A stretch of 64,000 nt of DNA from Sphingobacteriales bacterium TSM_CSS (GCA_002212985.1 NBMY01000070.1:1-64000); one strand, 5' to 3'. Counted from the first letter of the stretch, positions 7,949 to 18,282 are shown. Numbers and translations are program-made. The notes: generated by a model not told the origin, from the sequence alone.

Positions 7949-9394
7949 TTAATCTGTAATTTCTTTTGCTTTTGCCAGCAGCCAGTCTCGAAAAGTAATT
8001 TGGGGGCAGGTGGCAATTTCGTTGGCAATTTCGGCATCTGTAAGGTGGTATTCTTTAAGTTTTGCCAGCCGGGCGGTAAATTTTACAAAGTTGCCGGTGT
8101 TGGCTATTCGCTGGGGCGGAAAACTGTCTTCGTTATTGGTGAGGTAGTGTTTAAAGGTATCAATTTGGGCATAAAGGAGCGAAAACTCGCCCTTTTCGTA
8201 AAAAATGCGCAGCAGCAGGCATTTAATATCAATGGTAGAGTAATAGTAATTGGGGTGAGCAACGGCCAAAAACTGCATGGCCTGGTTGTATTGTTGTTTA
8301 TAAAAGCAGATGTTGGCCATACAAAAATGGTAAACATCGGTTTGTACCTGTTGTGGTAATATTTCGTGGCATTGTTGCAGGGTGGTTTCGGCCCATGCAA
8401 TGTTACCGGTTCTAAGGGCAATTAACACGGCATTTACCAACCACATAACCGATACGGTACTTTCGCCCGGGTTCAGGTGGGTATTTAGCTGCATTTCGGT
8501 TTGGTAAATATCCAGCAATTCGGTTAAATAGTTTTCTTTTCCGTCTCGGGTGGCTTTCATGCAGTAGTTTTCCAGGTTAATATAGCAGTTTCGCACATCG
8601 TTATCGGGCAGTTGCGGGGCAAAATCCCGGAGCAGTTGTTTCAGTTGGAGGTAGTATTTTTCGGTGCCGGTTGCCAGCATTTCCACGAGCAGGTAATAGG
8701 CTTTTACCGGCACACTTACGTTGGGCAGTGTTTGCCACAGGGCTTCTATGGTATGCCGCCATTGGGTTTCCTGTTCAAAAGGTTGTTGGTATATATTTCG
8801 GGCATTAAGGTAAAACAGGTAGTGGTTAAGCAGGTAATAAAGATAATACTCGCCCAGGGCCTCTATGCCGGCATTCAGGTTTTTTTGTTTAATCATGGCA
8901 GGCACGTCATCGGGGTGGCGGCGGTTGTAATACATAAACGCTTCCAATTCAAGTCCAAATCGGCTGCGAAGGTAATCTTCGTTTTTTACGGGCATTTTTT
9001 CCAGATTTTGGCGCGCCGGTTTCAGCTCGTACTCAAAAAGATGATATGCACTGCGTTGGTTAAGTTCACCCAACAAATACACATCGGGCAAAACAGATTG
9101 TCTGAACAGGTTTTCAATAGCCAGAAACCGGTGTATCAAATCGGTGAGCCGGCTGCACAGGTTGCGCATTACCTGATCGTTGTAGGAGTGTTCTTTACCA
9201 AACACCCGCGCATATACCTTTTCTTTTGCTACCCCGGCGCCTTCAAAACGGGGGTAATGGGGTTGCAAAACCTGCAACAACTGTATGCAACGGTTGTTTC
9301 GGTTGTGGTAAGCGCTTTCAACAAATGCCGCCAAAAGGTCCATTTCTTTTGCCGAAAGAATTTTGAGGTACTGTATCAGCCGGGTTTGTTCCAT
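7949..9394 (-). CDS. Helical-repeat hypothetical protein, paralogue of the gene at 62717
   Basis: The 481-residue protein has no signal peptide and looks all-helical, with TPR/SEL1-like spacing of aromatic and alanine residues in the C-terminal half. The N-terminus has the order: short helix (LSAKEMDLLAAFVES), AYHNRNNRCIQLLQVL, then YNDQVMRNLCSRLTDLIHRFL. The gene that runs off the right edge shows the same order (FSPQELKRFRKWLLSPFHNE, then YSDIKFRRYCSDLTRQAEAFL). I know such proteins as a recurring hypothetical family in Saprospiraceae and relatives; its role is unknown. The protein probably acts in the cytoplasm as a scaffold. Confidence 0.8.
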   Translation of the reverse strand: MEQTRLIQYLKILSAKEMDLLAAFVESAYHNRNNRCIQLLQVLQPHYPRFEGAGVAKEKVYARVFGKEHSYNDQVMRNLCSRLTDLIHRFLAIENLFRQSVLPDVYLLGELNQRSAYHLFEYELKPARQNLEKMPVKNEDYLRSRFGLELEAFMYYNRRHPDDVPAMIKQKNLNAGIEALGEYYLYYLLNHYLFYLNARNIYQQPFEQETQWRHTIEALWQTLPNVSVPVKAYYLLVEMLATGTEKYYLQLKQLLRDFAPQLPDNDVRNCYINLENYCMKATRDGKENYLTELLDIYQTEMQLNTHLNPGESTVSVMWLVNAVLIALRTGNIAWAETTLQQCHEILPQQVQTDVYHFCMANICFYKQQYNQAMQFLAVAHPNYYYSTIDIKCLLLRIFYEKGEFSLLYAQIDTFKHYLTNNEDSFPPQRIANTGNFVKFTARLAKLKEYHLTDAEIANEIATCPQITFRDWLLAKAKEITD

Positions 9395-9640
9395 GAAATA
9401 ACAATTAAAAAGCCTCGAAATAAAGTTACAATTCTGGAGCTAAATTAGGCTAAATTTCTTATTTTAAAAGGCTTTTAATAAAAACCTTGCGTAAAATTGC
9501 GGTTACAACGGCACTTTTTTTTCTTTACTTTTTATGGCTTTTCAAAGTTACTTTGCACCGGTTAGAATATACAGAACAAGTGTGCAGCAAAAAGTAAAAT
9601 GCTCAACAACCTTACTCATCACTTCAACCGCTTGCCATCT
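9395..9640. promoter_or_regulatory. Divergent intergenic region with a probable -7 element for the lyase gene
   Basis: On the plus strand TTACTTTG at 9548-9555 matches the Bacteroidota -7 consensus TAnnTTTG at seven of eight positions and would give a leader of about 80 nt before the ATG at 9641. No clear -33 TTG is found at the expected spacing. Nothing else is recognisable in the interval. Confidence 0.35.
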
Positions 9641-12600
9641 ATGAACAGAATTTTTACCCTCCTGCTTATTGCCGTTTTTGTTTTTGGGGGCACACTAAAA
9701 GCCCAAACGGGTTTACCGGTTGTGGCACAACACCCCAGGTTAATGGTAAACAGCGCCATAAAAACCGCCTTGCTTGCCAAAGCGGCCGCCAACCACCCCG
9801 ATTACGTGGCCATGCTGGCCGAAGCCAACACGTATGCCACCAAACCCGTTTTGCCCTTTACCCAAACCAATATACACGTATGGAACACCAACTATATTTT
9901 TTACTCCTATTACGGCTCAAGCTGGCAAGATGCTGCCATGCCGCTGGCTTTTGCCCACTTAGTTGCCAAAGGCAATAACACCGGCAGTTTTCCTACCGCC
10001 TACTCCAATAAACTTATTGAACTGGCCGATGTAATTATTGCCGCCCAAGCCGACCCAAACAACAACTGCGCAGGCTGTTACAACCCCATACAAGGCAACG
10101 GTCACTATGCCTCAAGGCATGTGGGGCTGGTAATAGGTATTATTTTCGATTTTTGCTACGATGAACTGGGCGCAACCCGAAGGGCGCAATTGGTTGATGT
10201 AATGAACCAATGGTTTGATAACATACGGCAAAACGGCTACCAAAAAAACGACCGCTCAACCGGCAATTATTTTTGGGGACATGCCTTTGCCGCAGCCTGT
10301 ATGGGATATGCTTCTTTTGGCGATAACCCCGCCGCCCAAACCATGATAGACTGGGCGCGTATGCGTTTTGACGGTACGCCCTCGGCCTTGGTAACATCGG
10401 GCTATATACCCAACGATTATCTGTCGCAAACCTTTGAGGGCGGCTACGAACCCTATGGCGGCATGGGCTGGCTTTCTACGCCCATGTCGGGCAACCCGCA
10501 ATTGGGCGGGCAGCAAATTCAGGGCTGGGCTTACGGCTCACACAACTGGATGCGGGTAATGGATTATATGCTTATTGTAAAAACCGCCACCACCGAAGAC
10601 CTGCCTGCCGCAAGGCAAAACTGGCTGGTGCAAATGATGTATGCCACCAAACATGCCCTGCTGCCCAACCGCTACGAAATTGACCATTACAGCGACTGGG
10701 GCGGAAACTTTGGCAATCTGGTACCGCATTCTTTTCCAATAAGGTTGGCTTACCTGCTGGCAAATACCCCCTACGGCGCCAATGCCCAACACCTGGCACA
10801 AACCGATATACTACCTTATGTTATGTGGGGCTGGATTGTGTGGGACCCCGAAAAATGGGAAAAATTTTACTATAACGATAATACCCGACCCCAAACACCC
10901 ATAACCGCCCCGCCTTACTACAGCGGTTTTTCCGATGGCTACGCGCAGTGGGCCGGTAACGGTGCATGGCCGTACTTTATTATGCGCAAAAACTGGGATA
11001 CCACCGCCACCTGGGCAGGTTACCACGCCGGCAATTTTCAGTACGACGACCACCAGCATTTTGATGCCGGAAGCATAGAACTGAAAAAAGGCAGCTACTA
11101 CCTGCTTACCGATGCCGGCTCGTGGAAAGACGGAGACCCCAACGGCTTTACCGGCAACAACACCCTGGCCGAAAACTCGGGTAGCAAAAACACCCTCTTT
11201 TTTAACGATTACGGCGATTATATGCCCATTGATTACCGAACCGTGGGCGGGCAGTTTTACTACGGTAAAGATCAGGTGGCCGCCAACGAACAAAACAACA
11301 CCTTTACCCGAATTAGAAGCAACTGCACATCGGCCTATAACCGAAATGTCAACCAGGCCGATACCGTTAACCGTAAACTCGATTTCTTTTACCGCGATTT
11401 CCTTTACCTGCGCGATGCCGATATTTTTGTCATGTACGATAAGGTAAAAAACAAATCGCGCGCATCGGGACCGGCTTACGAAAAACACCTCCGATGGCAT
11501 TTTCCTGCAAATGCACCTGCCGTAAACGGCAACAGCATTACCGCCGTACATGGCAATGCCAAACTCTATATACATACCCTTTTACCCGCCGCCAACCTAA
11601 ACATTAACGTGGTGAACGAAATAAACAACCCCGATAACACCATTGGCAGCTGGATAAACTACTATTACAACTCCGAAACCTGGCGAGCCGAGGTAAAAGA
11701 TGCCACCAACCCGCTGCAATACGACTTTTTAAGCGTTCTGCAACCCGGCAACCTGTCAACTGCCGAAATGGTAAGCGCAAATACCGCCTCTAACGACGGG
11801 CTGCTTACCGGCTGCCAGATAACCCTGCCATCGGGCGCGGTGGAAGTAGTGTTTTTTAATAATCAGGCTGTGCCGCTGCCTGCTCCGGTAACCAATACCA
11901 ACTACAATTTTTCGGGCAATATAAATGCTTGGCATACCATATGCGGCGTGGTGCCCAATGCCGCCTATCAGGTTAGTTACAGCGGGGGTGTGGTATCGGT
12001 GGTGCAAAATGCTTCGGGCAATGTAACGGCTTCTTTATCGGGCGTAATTCGTTTCAACTTAAGCAATCTCCTTACCTGTGCCACGCCCAATGCCGTAATT
12101 ACACCCATAGGGCCAACGGTATTTTGCGAAGATGGCAGTGTTCGCCTCGAAGCTACCGATTTAATGGGAATACCGGGCATTACCTACCAATGGTACCAAA
12201 ACGGCGCTCCCATAAACGGCGCTACCGAAGTGCTGTACACCGCCGAAACATCGGGTAATTACACGGTACTGATTACCGCACCCGGCGGCTGCTCCGATGA
12301 AAGTACGTCCATTAGCATAACCGTTCATGCTTCGCCAGCCGTAAACCTTAGCCCTGTTGGCAGTGCCAATATTTGTAATACCCAAACTCTGTTGCTAACT
12401 GCCCAAAGCAATACCGCCACCGCCTATCAATGGCTGTTGAACGGCAACAATATTGCAGGAGCCACTCAAAGCACCTACAACGCCACGGGTTCGGGTTCTT
12501 ATTCGGTACAGGTTACCGATGCCAACGGCTGCGCTGCGGTATCACAAACGGCCGATGTAACTTATACGCCGTATTGCCCGCTGTTGGTAAAGGCAAAAAT

Positions 12601-13237
12601 CTGGCTCGAAGGCGCCTATATGGTCATCGGGCAAATGTCGGCACAACTCAGCACAGGCAACCTTATTCCGCTTGCACAGCCCTACAACGCCGCGCCGTGG
12701 TATTACTTTGGTTCCGAAACGCTCAGCGCCGTTCCGGCAGACATGACCGACTGGATTTTGCTGGAATTGTTAGATGCCGATAACAACATGGCCGTAGCCG
12801 GCCGCCGCGCCGCCCTGCTTAAAACCGATGGTTCGGTATGGGATACCGATGGCACACAGGGGGTAAAATTTAACAACCTGCCCAACGGCATTTATTACCT
12901 GGCCGTGCGCCACCGCAACCACCTGGCGGTTATTAGCAGCATGCCGGCAGATGTTTCGGGCGCTGTGGTGTATAATTTTACCCAATCGGCCGCACAGGCG
13001 CTTGGTCCCGAACAACTGAAACCCGTAGGCAACGGTGCCTTTGCCCTGTATGCCGGCGATATAAACGCCAACGGAATTATAAATTACACCGATTTTAACC
13101 TCTATATGCCCCAGGCATCACTTACCAATGTGTATGCACCGGCCGATGTAAACATGGATAAAGTGGTCAACACCCTCGATTTTGACTTTTTCCGCCCCAA
13201 CATAAGCCGGCTGGGCATGAGTCTGGTACGATATTAA
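9641..13237 (+). CDS. Heparinase II/III-like polysaccharide lyase with Ig-like domain and dockerin-like C-terminus
   Basis: I use the ATG opening MNRIFTLLLIAVFVFGG because it starts a good signal peptide ending LKAQ; the ATG at 9599 would bury the signal. Residues about 20-400 form an alpha/alpha-toroid-like region and residues about 440-700 a beta-sandwich region with DDHQHFDAGSIEL, the signature found in the heparinase II/III-like family, which cleaves uronic-acid polysaccharides by beta-elimination. An Ig-like segment follows (EDGSVRLEATD, ITYQWYQNGAPINGAT). Then comes a module seen in many Bacteroidota exported proteins (VKAKIWLEGAY to VAVRHRNHL-like text), and finally two calcium-loop-like motifs, GDINANGIINYTDFN and ADVNMDKVVNTLDFDFF, resembling a dockerin. 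There is no T9SS sorting domain, unusual for such a large exported enzyme here. The substrate is unknown and no SusC/D pair is near. Confidence 0.75.
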   Translation: MNRIFTLLLIAVFVFGGTLKAQTGLPVVAQHPRLMVNSAIKTALLAKAAANHPDYVAMLAEANTYATKPVLPFTQTNIHVWNTNYIFYSYYGSSWQDAAMPLAFAHLVAKGNNTGSFPTAYSNKLIELADVIIAAQADPNNNCAGCYNPIQGNGHYASRHVGLVIGIIFDFCYDELGATRRAQLVDVMNQWFDNIRQNGYQKNDRSTGNYFWGHAFAAACMGYASFGDNPAAQTMIDWARMRFDGTPSALVTSGYIPNDYLSQTFEGGYEPYGGMGWLSTPMSGNPQLGGQQIQGWAYGSHNWMRVMDYMLIVKTATTEDLPAARQNWLVQMMYATKHALLPNRYEIDHYSDWGGNFGNLVPHSFPIRLAYLLANTPYGANAQHLAQTDILPYVMWGWIVWDPEKWEKFYYNDNTRPQTPITAPPYYSGFSDGYAQWAGNGAWPYFIMRKNWDTTATWAGYHAGNFQYDDHQHFDAGSIELKKGSYYLLTDAGSWKDGDPNGFTGNNTLAENSGSKNTLFFNDYGDYMPIDYRTVGGQFYYGKDQVAANEQNNTFTRIRSNCTSAYNRNVNQADTVNRKLDFFYRDFLYLRDADIFVMYDKVKNKSRASGPAYEKHLRWHFPANAPAVNGNSITAVHGNAKLYIHTLLPAANLNINVVNEINNPDNTIGSWINYYYNSETWRAEVKDATNPLQYDFLSVLQPGNLSTAEMVSANTASNDGLLTGCQITLPSGAVEVVFFNNQAVPLPAPVTNTNYNFSGNINAWHTICGVVPNAAYQVSYSGGVVSVVQNASGNVTASLSGVIRFNLSNLLTCATPNAVITPIGPTVFCEDGSVRLEATDLMGIPGITYQWYQNGAPINGATEVLYTAETSGNYTVLITAPGGCSDESTSISITVHASPAVNLSPVGSANICNTQTLLLTAQSNTATAYQWLLNGNNIAGATQSTYNATGSGSYSVQVTDANGCAAVSQTADVTYTPYCPLLVKAKIWLEGAYMVIGQMSAQLSTGNLIPLAQPYNAAPWYYFGSETLSAVPADMTDWILLELLDADNNMAVAGRRAALLKTDGSVWDTDGTQGVKFNNLPNGIYYLAVRHRNHLAVISSMPADVSGAVVYNFTQSAAQALGPEQLKPVGNGAFALYAGDINANGIINYTDFNLYMPQASLTNVYAPADVNMDKVVNTLDFDFFRPNISRLGMSLVRY

Positions 13238-13271
13238 ACGCACTGTTTGTAGATTGATTGAAAGTTAAGCA

Positions 13272-13301
13272 GCCGCCGTTGTGTAAAACGGCGGCTTTTT
13301 T
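13272..13301 (+). terminator. Rho-independent terminator of the lyase gene
   Basis: A perfect 9-bp GC-rich stem, GCCGCCGTT (13272-13280) with AACGGCGGC (13287-13295), closes a 6-nt loop and is followed by six T. It lies 35 bp after the lyase stop codon. Confidence 0.9.
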
Positions 13302-13809
13302 GTATCTTGTAGTCACCACCTAATACAAAAAAAGCCTCTTGCACAACCCAAGATGGTCAATTCAACATGAACTGCTCCAACTGGGTGGTCTTTTTTATCG
13401 TTCCTCTGAAAAACCGTAACGCAGGGTAACCTGAAAGCGGCTTTGCTACTTTTTCATCGAGAAAAAAGTGGTAAAATAAATAATTTAAACGGCAGTTGTT
13501 GTATGGCTCATTCAGTTCCGGGCTTTTAAGTGCTGTCATAAATAAACTTGAAGAATAATGAACCGGCTCTTTGCTATTGCTAAACTAAAATTTCCATTGC
13601 AGGGCTATTTTACCGCCACAGGTGCAGTTTCTAATTACAAATGTCTGGAAGTTTACAAATATTAAAGCAAAAGTTGCCATCTCTTTTACCGTTTCGTGCG
13701 TTACTCTAATGTAACAACTTCTTTTCTGCGCGGCAAAAAACGGCAACTTTTAATTTTTTTGCCTGCATACAAACCAAACTTTGCACATAAATTCACATAA
13801 ACACTTTCT
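13302..13809. other. Intergenic region without a recognisable gene
   Basis: About 510 bp between the terminator and the PKD gene. Short open frames on both strands have no signal of coding and no recognised family. Near the end, AAACTTTG at 13776-13783 matches the -7 consensus at seven of eight positions and may serve the PKD gene, 27 nt before its ATG. A short GTTAC-N6-GTAAC inverted repeat lies at about 13700-13715. Confidence 0.6.
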
Positions 13810-16800
13810 ATGAAAAAGCTATTTATCTTGCTTGCCTTAGTGCTTACCTTTGCCTTTTCAAAAGCGCAGCAACTCTGCGAGGTAAGTGTGTATGCCAATG
13901 TTTACTGTTTTTCGGCCGAGTTTTACCCCTATGCCTACAACCCAACCGACACTTTTTTCTATTACCAGTTGCCTATAGCATCGGTGCAATGGAATTTTGG
14001 CGACTCGGACTCGCTGTTTACCTACACCAACCCCGATGACGGCAGCCTCTATTACGCCGCACACTCCTACACCGCCGAAGGCAACTACAACGTGTGCTGC
14101 ACCATTGTTACCACCGATGGGTGTATTGATACAAATTGCCAGATGATTACCATTGGCGGCATTTGCAACCTGCAACCCCAAACCTATGCCTATGCCGACT
14201 ACACCAACCCCAACACCTTCTATTTCAGCACTTACATAACCCAATGCAACACCAATGAGGTTAATTATAGCTGGGATTTTGGCGATGGTACGCCCCCTGT
14301 AACCGATTTGTACCCCACACATACCTACACCGCCGACGGGTTATATCAAGCCTGCTGTACTATTTCTTACCCCGATGGTTCCTGTTTGCAAACCGCCTGC
14401 GTGTATGCCCTTGTTGATTCCAACGGCCCCGATAATTGCGAGCTTACTATAAATCCCTACAACTATTTTAACTCTAATGAGTTTTACTTTGATGCCTTTA
14501 TTACCTGTGATTACTTTTACACCGATTCCATTGCCACAGCTTACTACAACTGGTATTACAACTGGGATTTCGGAAACGGGCAAACCGCATCGGGCAATTA
14601 CCCCTATGTTATTTATTCCGAGGTGGGTTATTATACCGTATGCGTTACTGCCACCAACGATTTCGGAACGGTGCTGAGCAATTGCACCACCGTAAGCGTT
14701 ACTCAACTGCCGGTTGACTGCGCATTGAGTTTCACCGCAGAACCCGATGTGCCCGACGGGCTTGCCTTTACCTTTACTCCTGCCGTAAATCCCGAATGTG
14801 TGGCCGATACCAGTGCTTACCTGTGGTGGGATTTTGGAGACGGAACTGCCTTTTCGGCTGCCGGTACTACTATACAACAACATACCTATGCCACCTCGGG
14901 CTACTACTATGTTTGTCTCAATGTGACCGGGGTAAATACAACCAACAGCTTTTACTGCCAGGCTGTAATTGCAGGCGATGCCGATTGTATGCCCTCTTTT
15001 TCTTATAACCAGGGCACCGACTACAATACCTTTATTTTTACACCGCAACTTACCAACTGCTCCGATACTTTGGGTGCATGGACTTATACCTGGGATTTTG
15101 GCGACGGAACCACTCTGACCAACACAACGGGTAGCCCGCAACCACATACCTATGCTACAAGTGGTTATTACATTATCTGCCTTACCGCCTACAACCCCAA
15201 CGGTGTGGCAATGCCCGCTTACTGCTCATCGGTATATGTATATGACAGTTCAATGACCTGCAACGTAAGCTTTTATCCTTACACTTACAATGGTTATACC
15301 TATGATTTCAGCGTATGGTTTGAAAACGGTTTGTGCGGCTGGTATCCTTTAGATACTTACAGTTTTGCCTGGGATTTTGGCGACGGAACCACCCTCACCA
15401 CTCCCGATATGTATGTGCAGCATACCTATTCACAGTTTGGAATAACCAACGTTTGTTTAACCGCCGTTAGCACCACCTCTGCTGATACCTCCTCATATTG
15501 TACAACCATAGATGTAACAGATTGCTACATTCCACTGTATGTGTATGGCTATCCTATGCCAACCCCCGGCGCTTACCAGTTTAATGCAGGTGTTTACATG
15601 CCCCTGTCTGATGCAACCTATGCTTGGGATTTTGGCGACGGAACCACCGCCAACTCCGAAACACCCCTGCATACCTTTACCGCCAACGGCACCTATAACG
15701 TTTGCTGTACTGTTACCATGGATACCTGTGCCACCACCATGTGTACTACCGTACAGGCAGATATTGACGGGCCAAACTCCTGTGAAGTTGTTTTTTACCC
15801 CTCTGATTTTGGCGATGGCACCTTTGCTTTTTACCCCTACATAACTGCTACCGACCCGGCCGACTGGGTATATACCTATTACCCCGAACAATGGACTTAC
15901 CTGTGGGATTTTGGCAACGGCCAAACCAGTACAGAGCCGTATCCGTTTGTTTTCTTCGATACAGTGGGCGTGTATAATGTTTGCCTTACTGCCTCTTATG
16001 GCTCTATAACAACCCTTAGCTATTGCCAGGAAATTACCGTAAATACCAGCCAATACAGTTGCTCGGTTTACTATTATGCCAATACCTATGACGGAGCAAC
16101 CTATACCTTTTACCCCAGCATTGGCGGAACCTGCATCTATACCAACCCCACCGGCTGGCCAAACCCCGATGAGAACTGGACTTACCTGTGGGACTTTGGT
16201 AACGGACAAACCAGTACAGAGGTTACGCCTACCATTACCTTTGAACCCAACATGTTTTACAATGTTTGCCTTACTGCCACCAACACCGAACAAGATTTTA
16301 CCGATACCTTCTGCAATCCGGTGTTTACCTACGTATTGGCACCCGGCGCCGATACAAGCAGTATTTGCAACCTTACCTTTTCTACCATTACTTACGATGC
16401 ATTTACCTTTATATTATACCCCTCATTTAACGCTGCCTGCACCGACACCGATTTTTGGATTTACTTGTGGAATTTTGGCAACGGCCAAACCAGTACCGAT
16501 ATGAACCCGGTGGTTACCTTTACCGACCTGCTCAACTACGAAGTTTGCCTTACCGCTACCAGCCTTACCGGCCAGATTTACACCTCCTGTAATACCCTTA
16601 TTGCCGGCGGCGGCGTAATTGGCGGCGAGGTAGTAAGCGGCGGCGGCGGCTTTAATGAAGGGCGCGTGGCAGGCGAAGCCATGGCAGGCGTTACTGTACT
16701 GCTAATGAACGAAATGCACCAGATAATAGCTACTGCCATTACCGATGCCAATGGTAATTACCAGTTTAACAGCCTGCCCGTCGGCACCTACTACGTAAGT

Positions 16801-17202
16801 GTGCAAATGCCCGGCATGTTGGCGGAGGAAGCCAATATTGCGCTTTCTCAAGACAACATGATGAACATGGAGGTTGATTTTGTTGCCATGTCGTCTATGG
16901 TGATGGTAAATGATAACACCGCTACTTCCACCCCGCAACAACCCGATGCTGTTTCTGCCGTTCTATACCCCAATCCTACCCAAGGCAATACAGTGCTGCA
17001 ACTCAATGCCACCGCTGCCGGAAACATACAAATAGCCGTTTATAACGTAACAGGTCAGTTGGTTTACCAAACCCAACAACAGCAAATCAACGGCAACAAC
17101 ACTATTGAACTGCCGCTTGAGCGTTTGCCCCGTGGCATTTATGCAGTAACAGTAACCAGCCAAACACAAGTACTCTACACCGGAAAAGTGGTAAAACTAT
17201 AA
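13810..17202 (+). CDS. T9SS-exported protein with ten PKD-like repeats
   Basis: The 1130-residue protein begins with a signal peptide (MKKLFILLALVLTFAFSKAQ). Ten PKD-like repeats follow at roughly 90-residue spacing, each with a core such as YTWDFGDGTTL or YLWDFGNGQTS; the cores are encoded near 13989, 14271, 14560, 14824, 15088, 15367, 15625, 15902, 16186 and 16466. Most repeats carry cysteines near their ends (VCCTI, VCLTAT) that could form disulfides. Residues about 950-1030 look like a carboxypeptidase-regulatory-type beta-sandwich (AGVTVLLMNE, ITDANGNYQFNSLPVGTYYV). The last 80 residues are a type A sorting domain (AVLYPNPTQGNTVLQL to GKVVKL). It is probably a surface-anchored stalk or adhesin; no enzymatic domain is visible. 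The window edges of the repeats are similar at DNA level, so the number may vary among strains. Confidence 0.9.
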   Translation: MKKLFILLALVLTFAFSKAQQLCEVSVYANVYCFSAEFYPYAYNPTDTFFYYQLPIASVQWNFGDSDSLFTYTNPDDGSLYYAAHSYTAEGNYNVCCTIVTTDGCIDTNCQMITIGGICNLQPQTYAYADYTNPNTFYFSTYITQCNTNEVNYSWDFGDGTPPVTDLYPTHTYTADGLYQACCTISYPDGSCLQTACVYALVDSNGPDNCELTINPYNYFNSNEFYFDAFITCDYFYTDSIATAYYNWYYNWDFGNGQTASGNYPYVIYSEVGYYTVCVTATNDFGTVLSNCTTVSVTQLPVDCALSFTAEPDVPDGLAFTFTPAVNPECVADTSAYLWWDFGDGTAFSAAGTTIQQHTYATSGYYYVCLNVTGVNTTNSFYCQAVIAGDADCMPSFSYNQGTDYNTFIFTPQLTNCSDTLGAWTYTWDFGDGTTLTNTTGSPQPHTYATSGYYIICLTAYNPNGVAMPAYCSSVYVYDSSMTCNVSFYPYTYNGYTYDFSVWFENGLCGWYPLDTYSFAWDFGDGTTLTTPDMYVQHTYSQFGITNVCLTAVSTTSADTSSYCTTIDVTDCYIPLYVYGYPMPTPGAYQFNAGVYMPLSDATYAWDFGDGTTANSETPLHTFTANGTYNVCCTVTMDTCATTMCTTVQADIDGPNSCEVVFYPSDFGDGTFAFYPYITATDPADWVYTYYPEQWTYLWDFGNGQTSTEPYPFVFFDTVGVYNVCLTASYGSITTLSYCQEITVNTSQYSCSVYYYANTYDGATYTFYPSIGGTCIYTNPTGWPNPDENWTYLWDFGNGQTSTEVTPTITFEPNMFYNVCLTATNTEQDFTDTFCNPVFTYVLAPGADTSSICNLTFSTITYDAFTFILYPSFNAACTDTDFWIYLWNFGNGQTSTDMNPVVTFTDLLNYEVCLTATSLTGQIYTSCNTLIAGGGVIGGEVVSGGGGFNEGRVAGEAMAGVTVLLMNEMHQIIATAITDANGNYQFNSLPVGTYYVSVQMPGMLAEEANIALSQDNMMNMEVDFVAMSSMVMVNDNTATSTPQQPDAVSAVLYPNPTQGNTVLQLNATAAGNIQIAVYNVTGQLVYQTQQQQINGNNTIELPLERLPRGIYAVTVTSQTQVLYTGKVVKL

Positions 17203-17233
17203 CCCATAACCCGCCAAACCGGCTGTAATATTA

Positions 17234-17270
17234 TTGCCCCTGTCTGCATGTAACATGAAGGCAGGGGCAA
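17234..17270. terminator. Hairpin after the PKD gene
   Basis: TTGCCCCTG (17234-17242) pairs perfectly with CAGGGGCAA (17262-17270) around a 19-nt loop, 31 bp after the stop codon at 17202. There is no strong T run after it, so it may be a weak terminator or an mRNA-protecting 3' hairpin. It lies between convergent genes and could serve both. Confidence 0.55.
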
Positions 17271-17334
17271 TTCAGTTTATTGGCTGCCGCCACAATACGC
17301 CACTTTCATGCCTCAACTAACCTTCAGGCAATAA

Positions 17335-18060
17335 TTATCCGCTTATCTGGCGCCCTTTTCTTACCTCAATGTCAGAGCCTTTTGCCAACAAAACAGAAGC
17401 AGGCGTTTGCATATAAGGCACAAATTGACTGCCATACAATTCTGCCACGTTGCAATAGACCTCATGGGCCTGCACCGGAAAAACCTGCCACTGCGGATGC
17501 GCCACGCGGTAACCCATGGTGTTGCCGTTTTTTTGGCGGTTAAAACCCCAGTAGTGTTCGGTTATAAACTCTTCGGGCGAACCTTGCTGCAAGGGCTGCG
17601 GCTGTGCATCTGCCTTAAGTTTAATAAAATTCCATTCCTTCTTAAATTTCCACCGGTATTCCACCAGCAGGTTGCTACCCTTTACCAATATACTGTGTTG
17701 CATGGGAAGGCTTATGTAGGGTTCGTTATACACCCAACGAGCGGTAAGGGCAATAGCCAATCGGGGTACAATTTCTTTTACAAACACCACGCCGCGCTGC
17801 CACTGTCCGTCTGCATCCTGCCGGCGCACATACAGGCGCAGGTTCACCTCCTCAAAATTGCGGTGAAACGGTATGGAAAAACTCATGACCCGCGTATGGG
17901 CAAACCAAAAACCAACCAAGCTTGCATAAGTTTTACCGTTGTAAAAATCGGGTTCTGTGCCTTTGGGCACGTAGGGCATTACAATTTCGGGCGGCACTTC
18001 GTAATTTACCATGGCCAAGTATTGCCAGTGTGCACTTAAAAAAAGCGGTTCTTCCTGCAT
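17335..18060 (-). CDS. DUF2071 (YqjF-like) family protein
   Basis: The 241-residue protein has the order of landmarks I know from DUF2071: an N-terminal HWQYLAMVNYEVPPEIVMPYVP, a central TYASLVGFWFAHTRV and FEEVNLRLYVRR, then RGVVFVKEIVPRLAIALTARWVYNEPY split across two strands, and a late FITEHYWGFNRQ. The fold is related to acetoacetate decarboxylase-like proteins but activity is unproven. No signal peptide is seen. It is divergent from the subtilase gene and converges with the PKD gene. Confidence 0.85.
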   Translation of the reverse strand: MQEEPLFLSAHWQYLAMVNYEVPPEIVMPYVPKGTEPDFYNGKTYASLVGFWFAHTRVMSFSIPFHRNFEEVNLRLYVRRQDADGQWQRGVVFVKEIVPRLAIALTARWVYNEPYISLPMQHSILVKGSNLLVEYRWKFKKEWNFIKLKADAQPQPLQQGSPEEFITEHYWGFNRQKNGNTMGYRVAHPQWQVFPVQAHEVYCNVAELYGSQFVPYMQTPASVLLAKGSDIEVRKGRQISG

Positions 18061-18282
18061 AACAACAAATTAAGTATGGCAACCTGCCCTTTGTACAGCG
18101 GTAAAATAAGTTGCCGTTTAAAATTGGTAAAATTAAGCTGTTTGCGTAAATTAACAGCCGCTCTGTAAAAAAGTAAGGACTAAAATAAACTTTTTAGACA
18201 AAAGGCATACTCGCTTATTATAAAGTTGCTATCTTTATCTTTCGCATTTTTGAATGCCCGATACACAAAAAAATTAAACCAA

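Noticed and set aside
14341-15147. Long open frames opposite the PKD gene
   Set aside because: They come from the repetitive codon pattern of the PKD units read in reverse and contain no domain.
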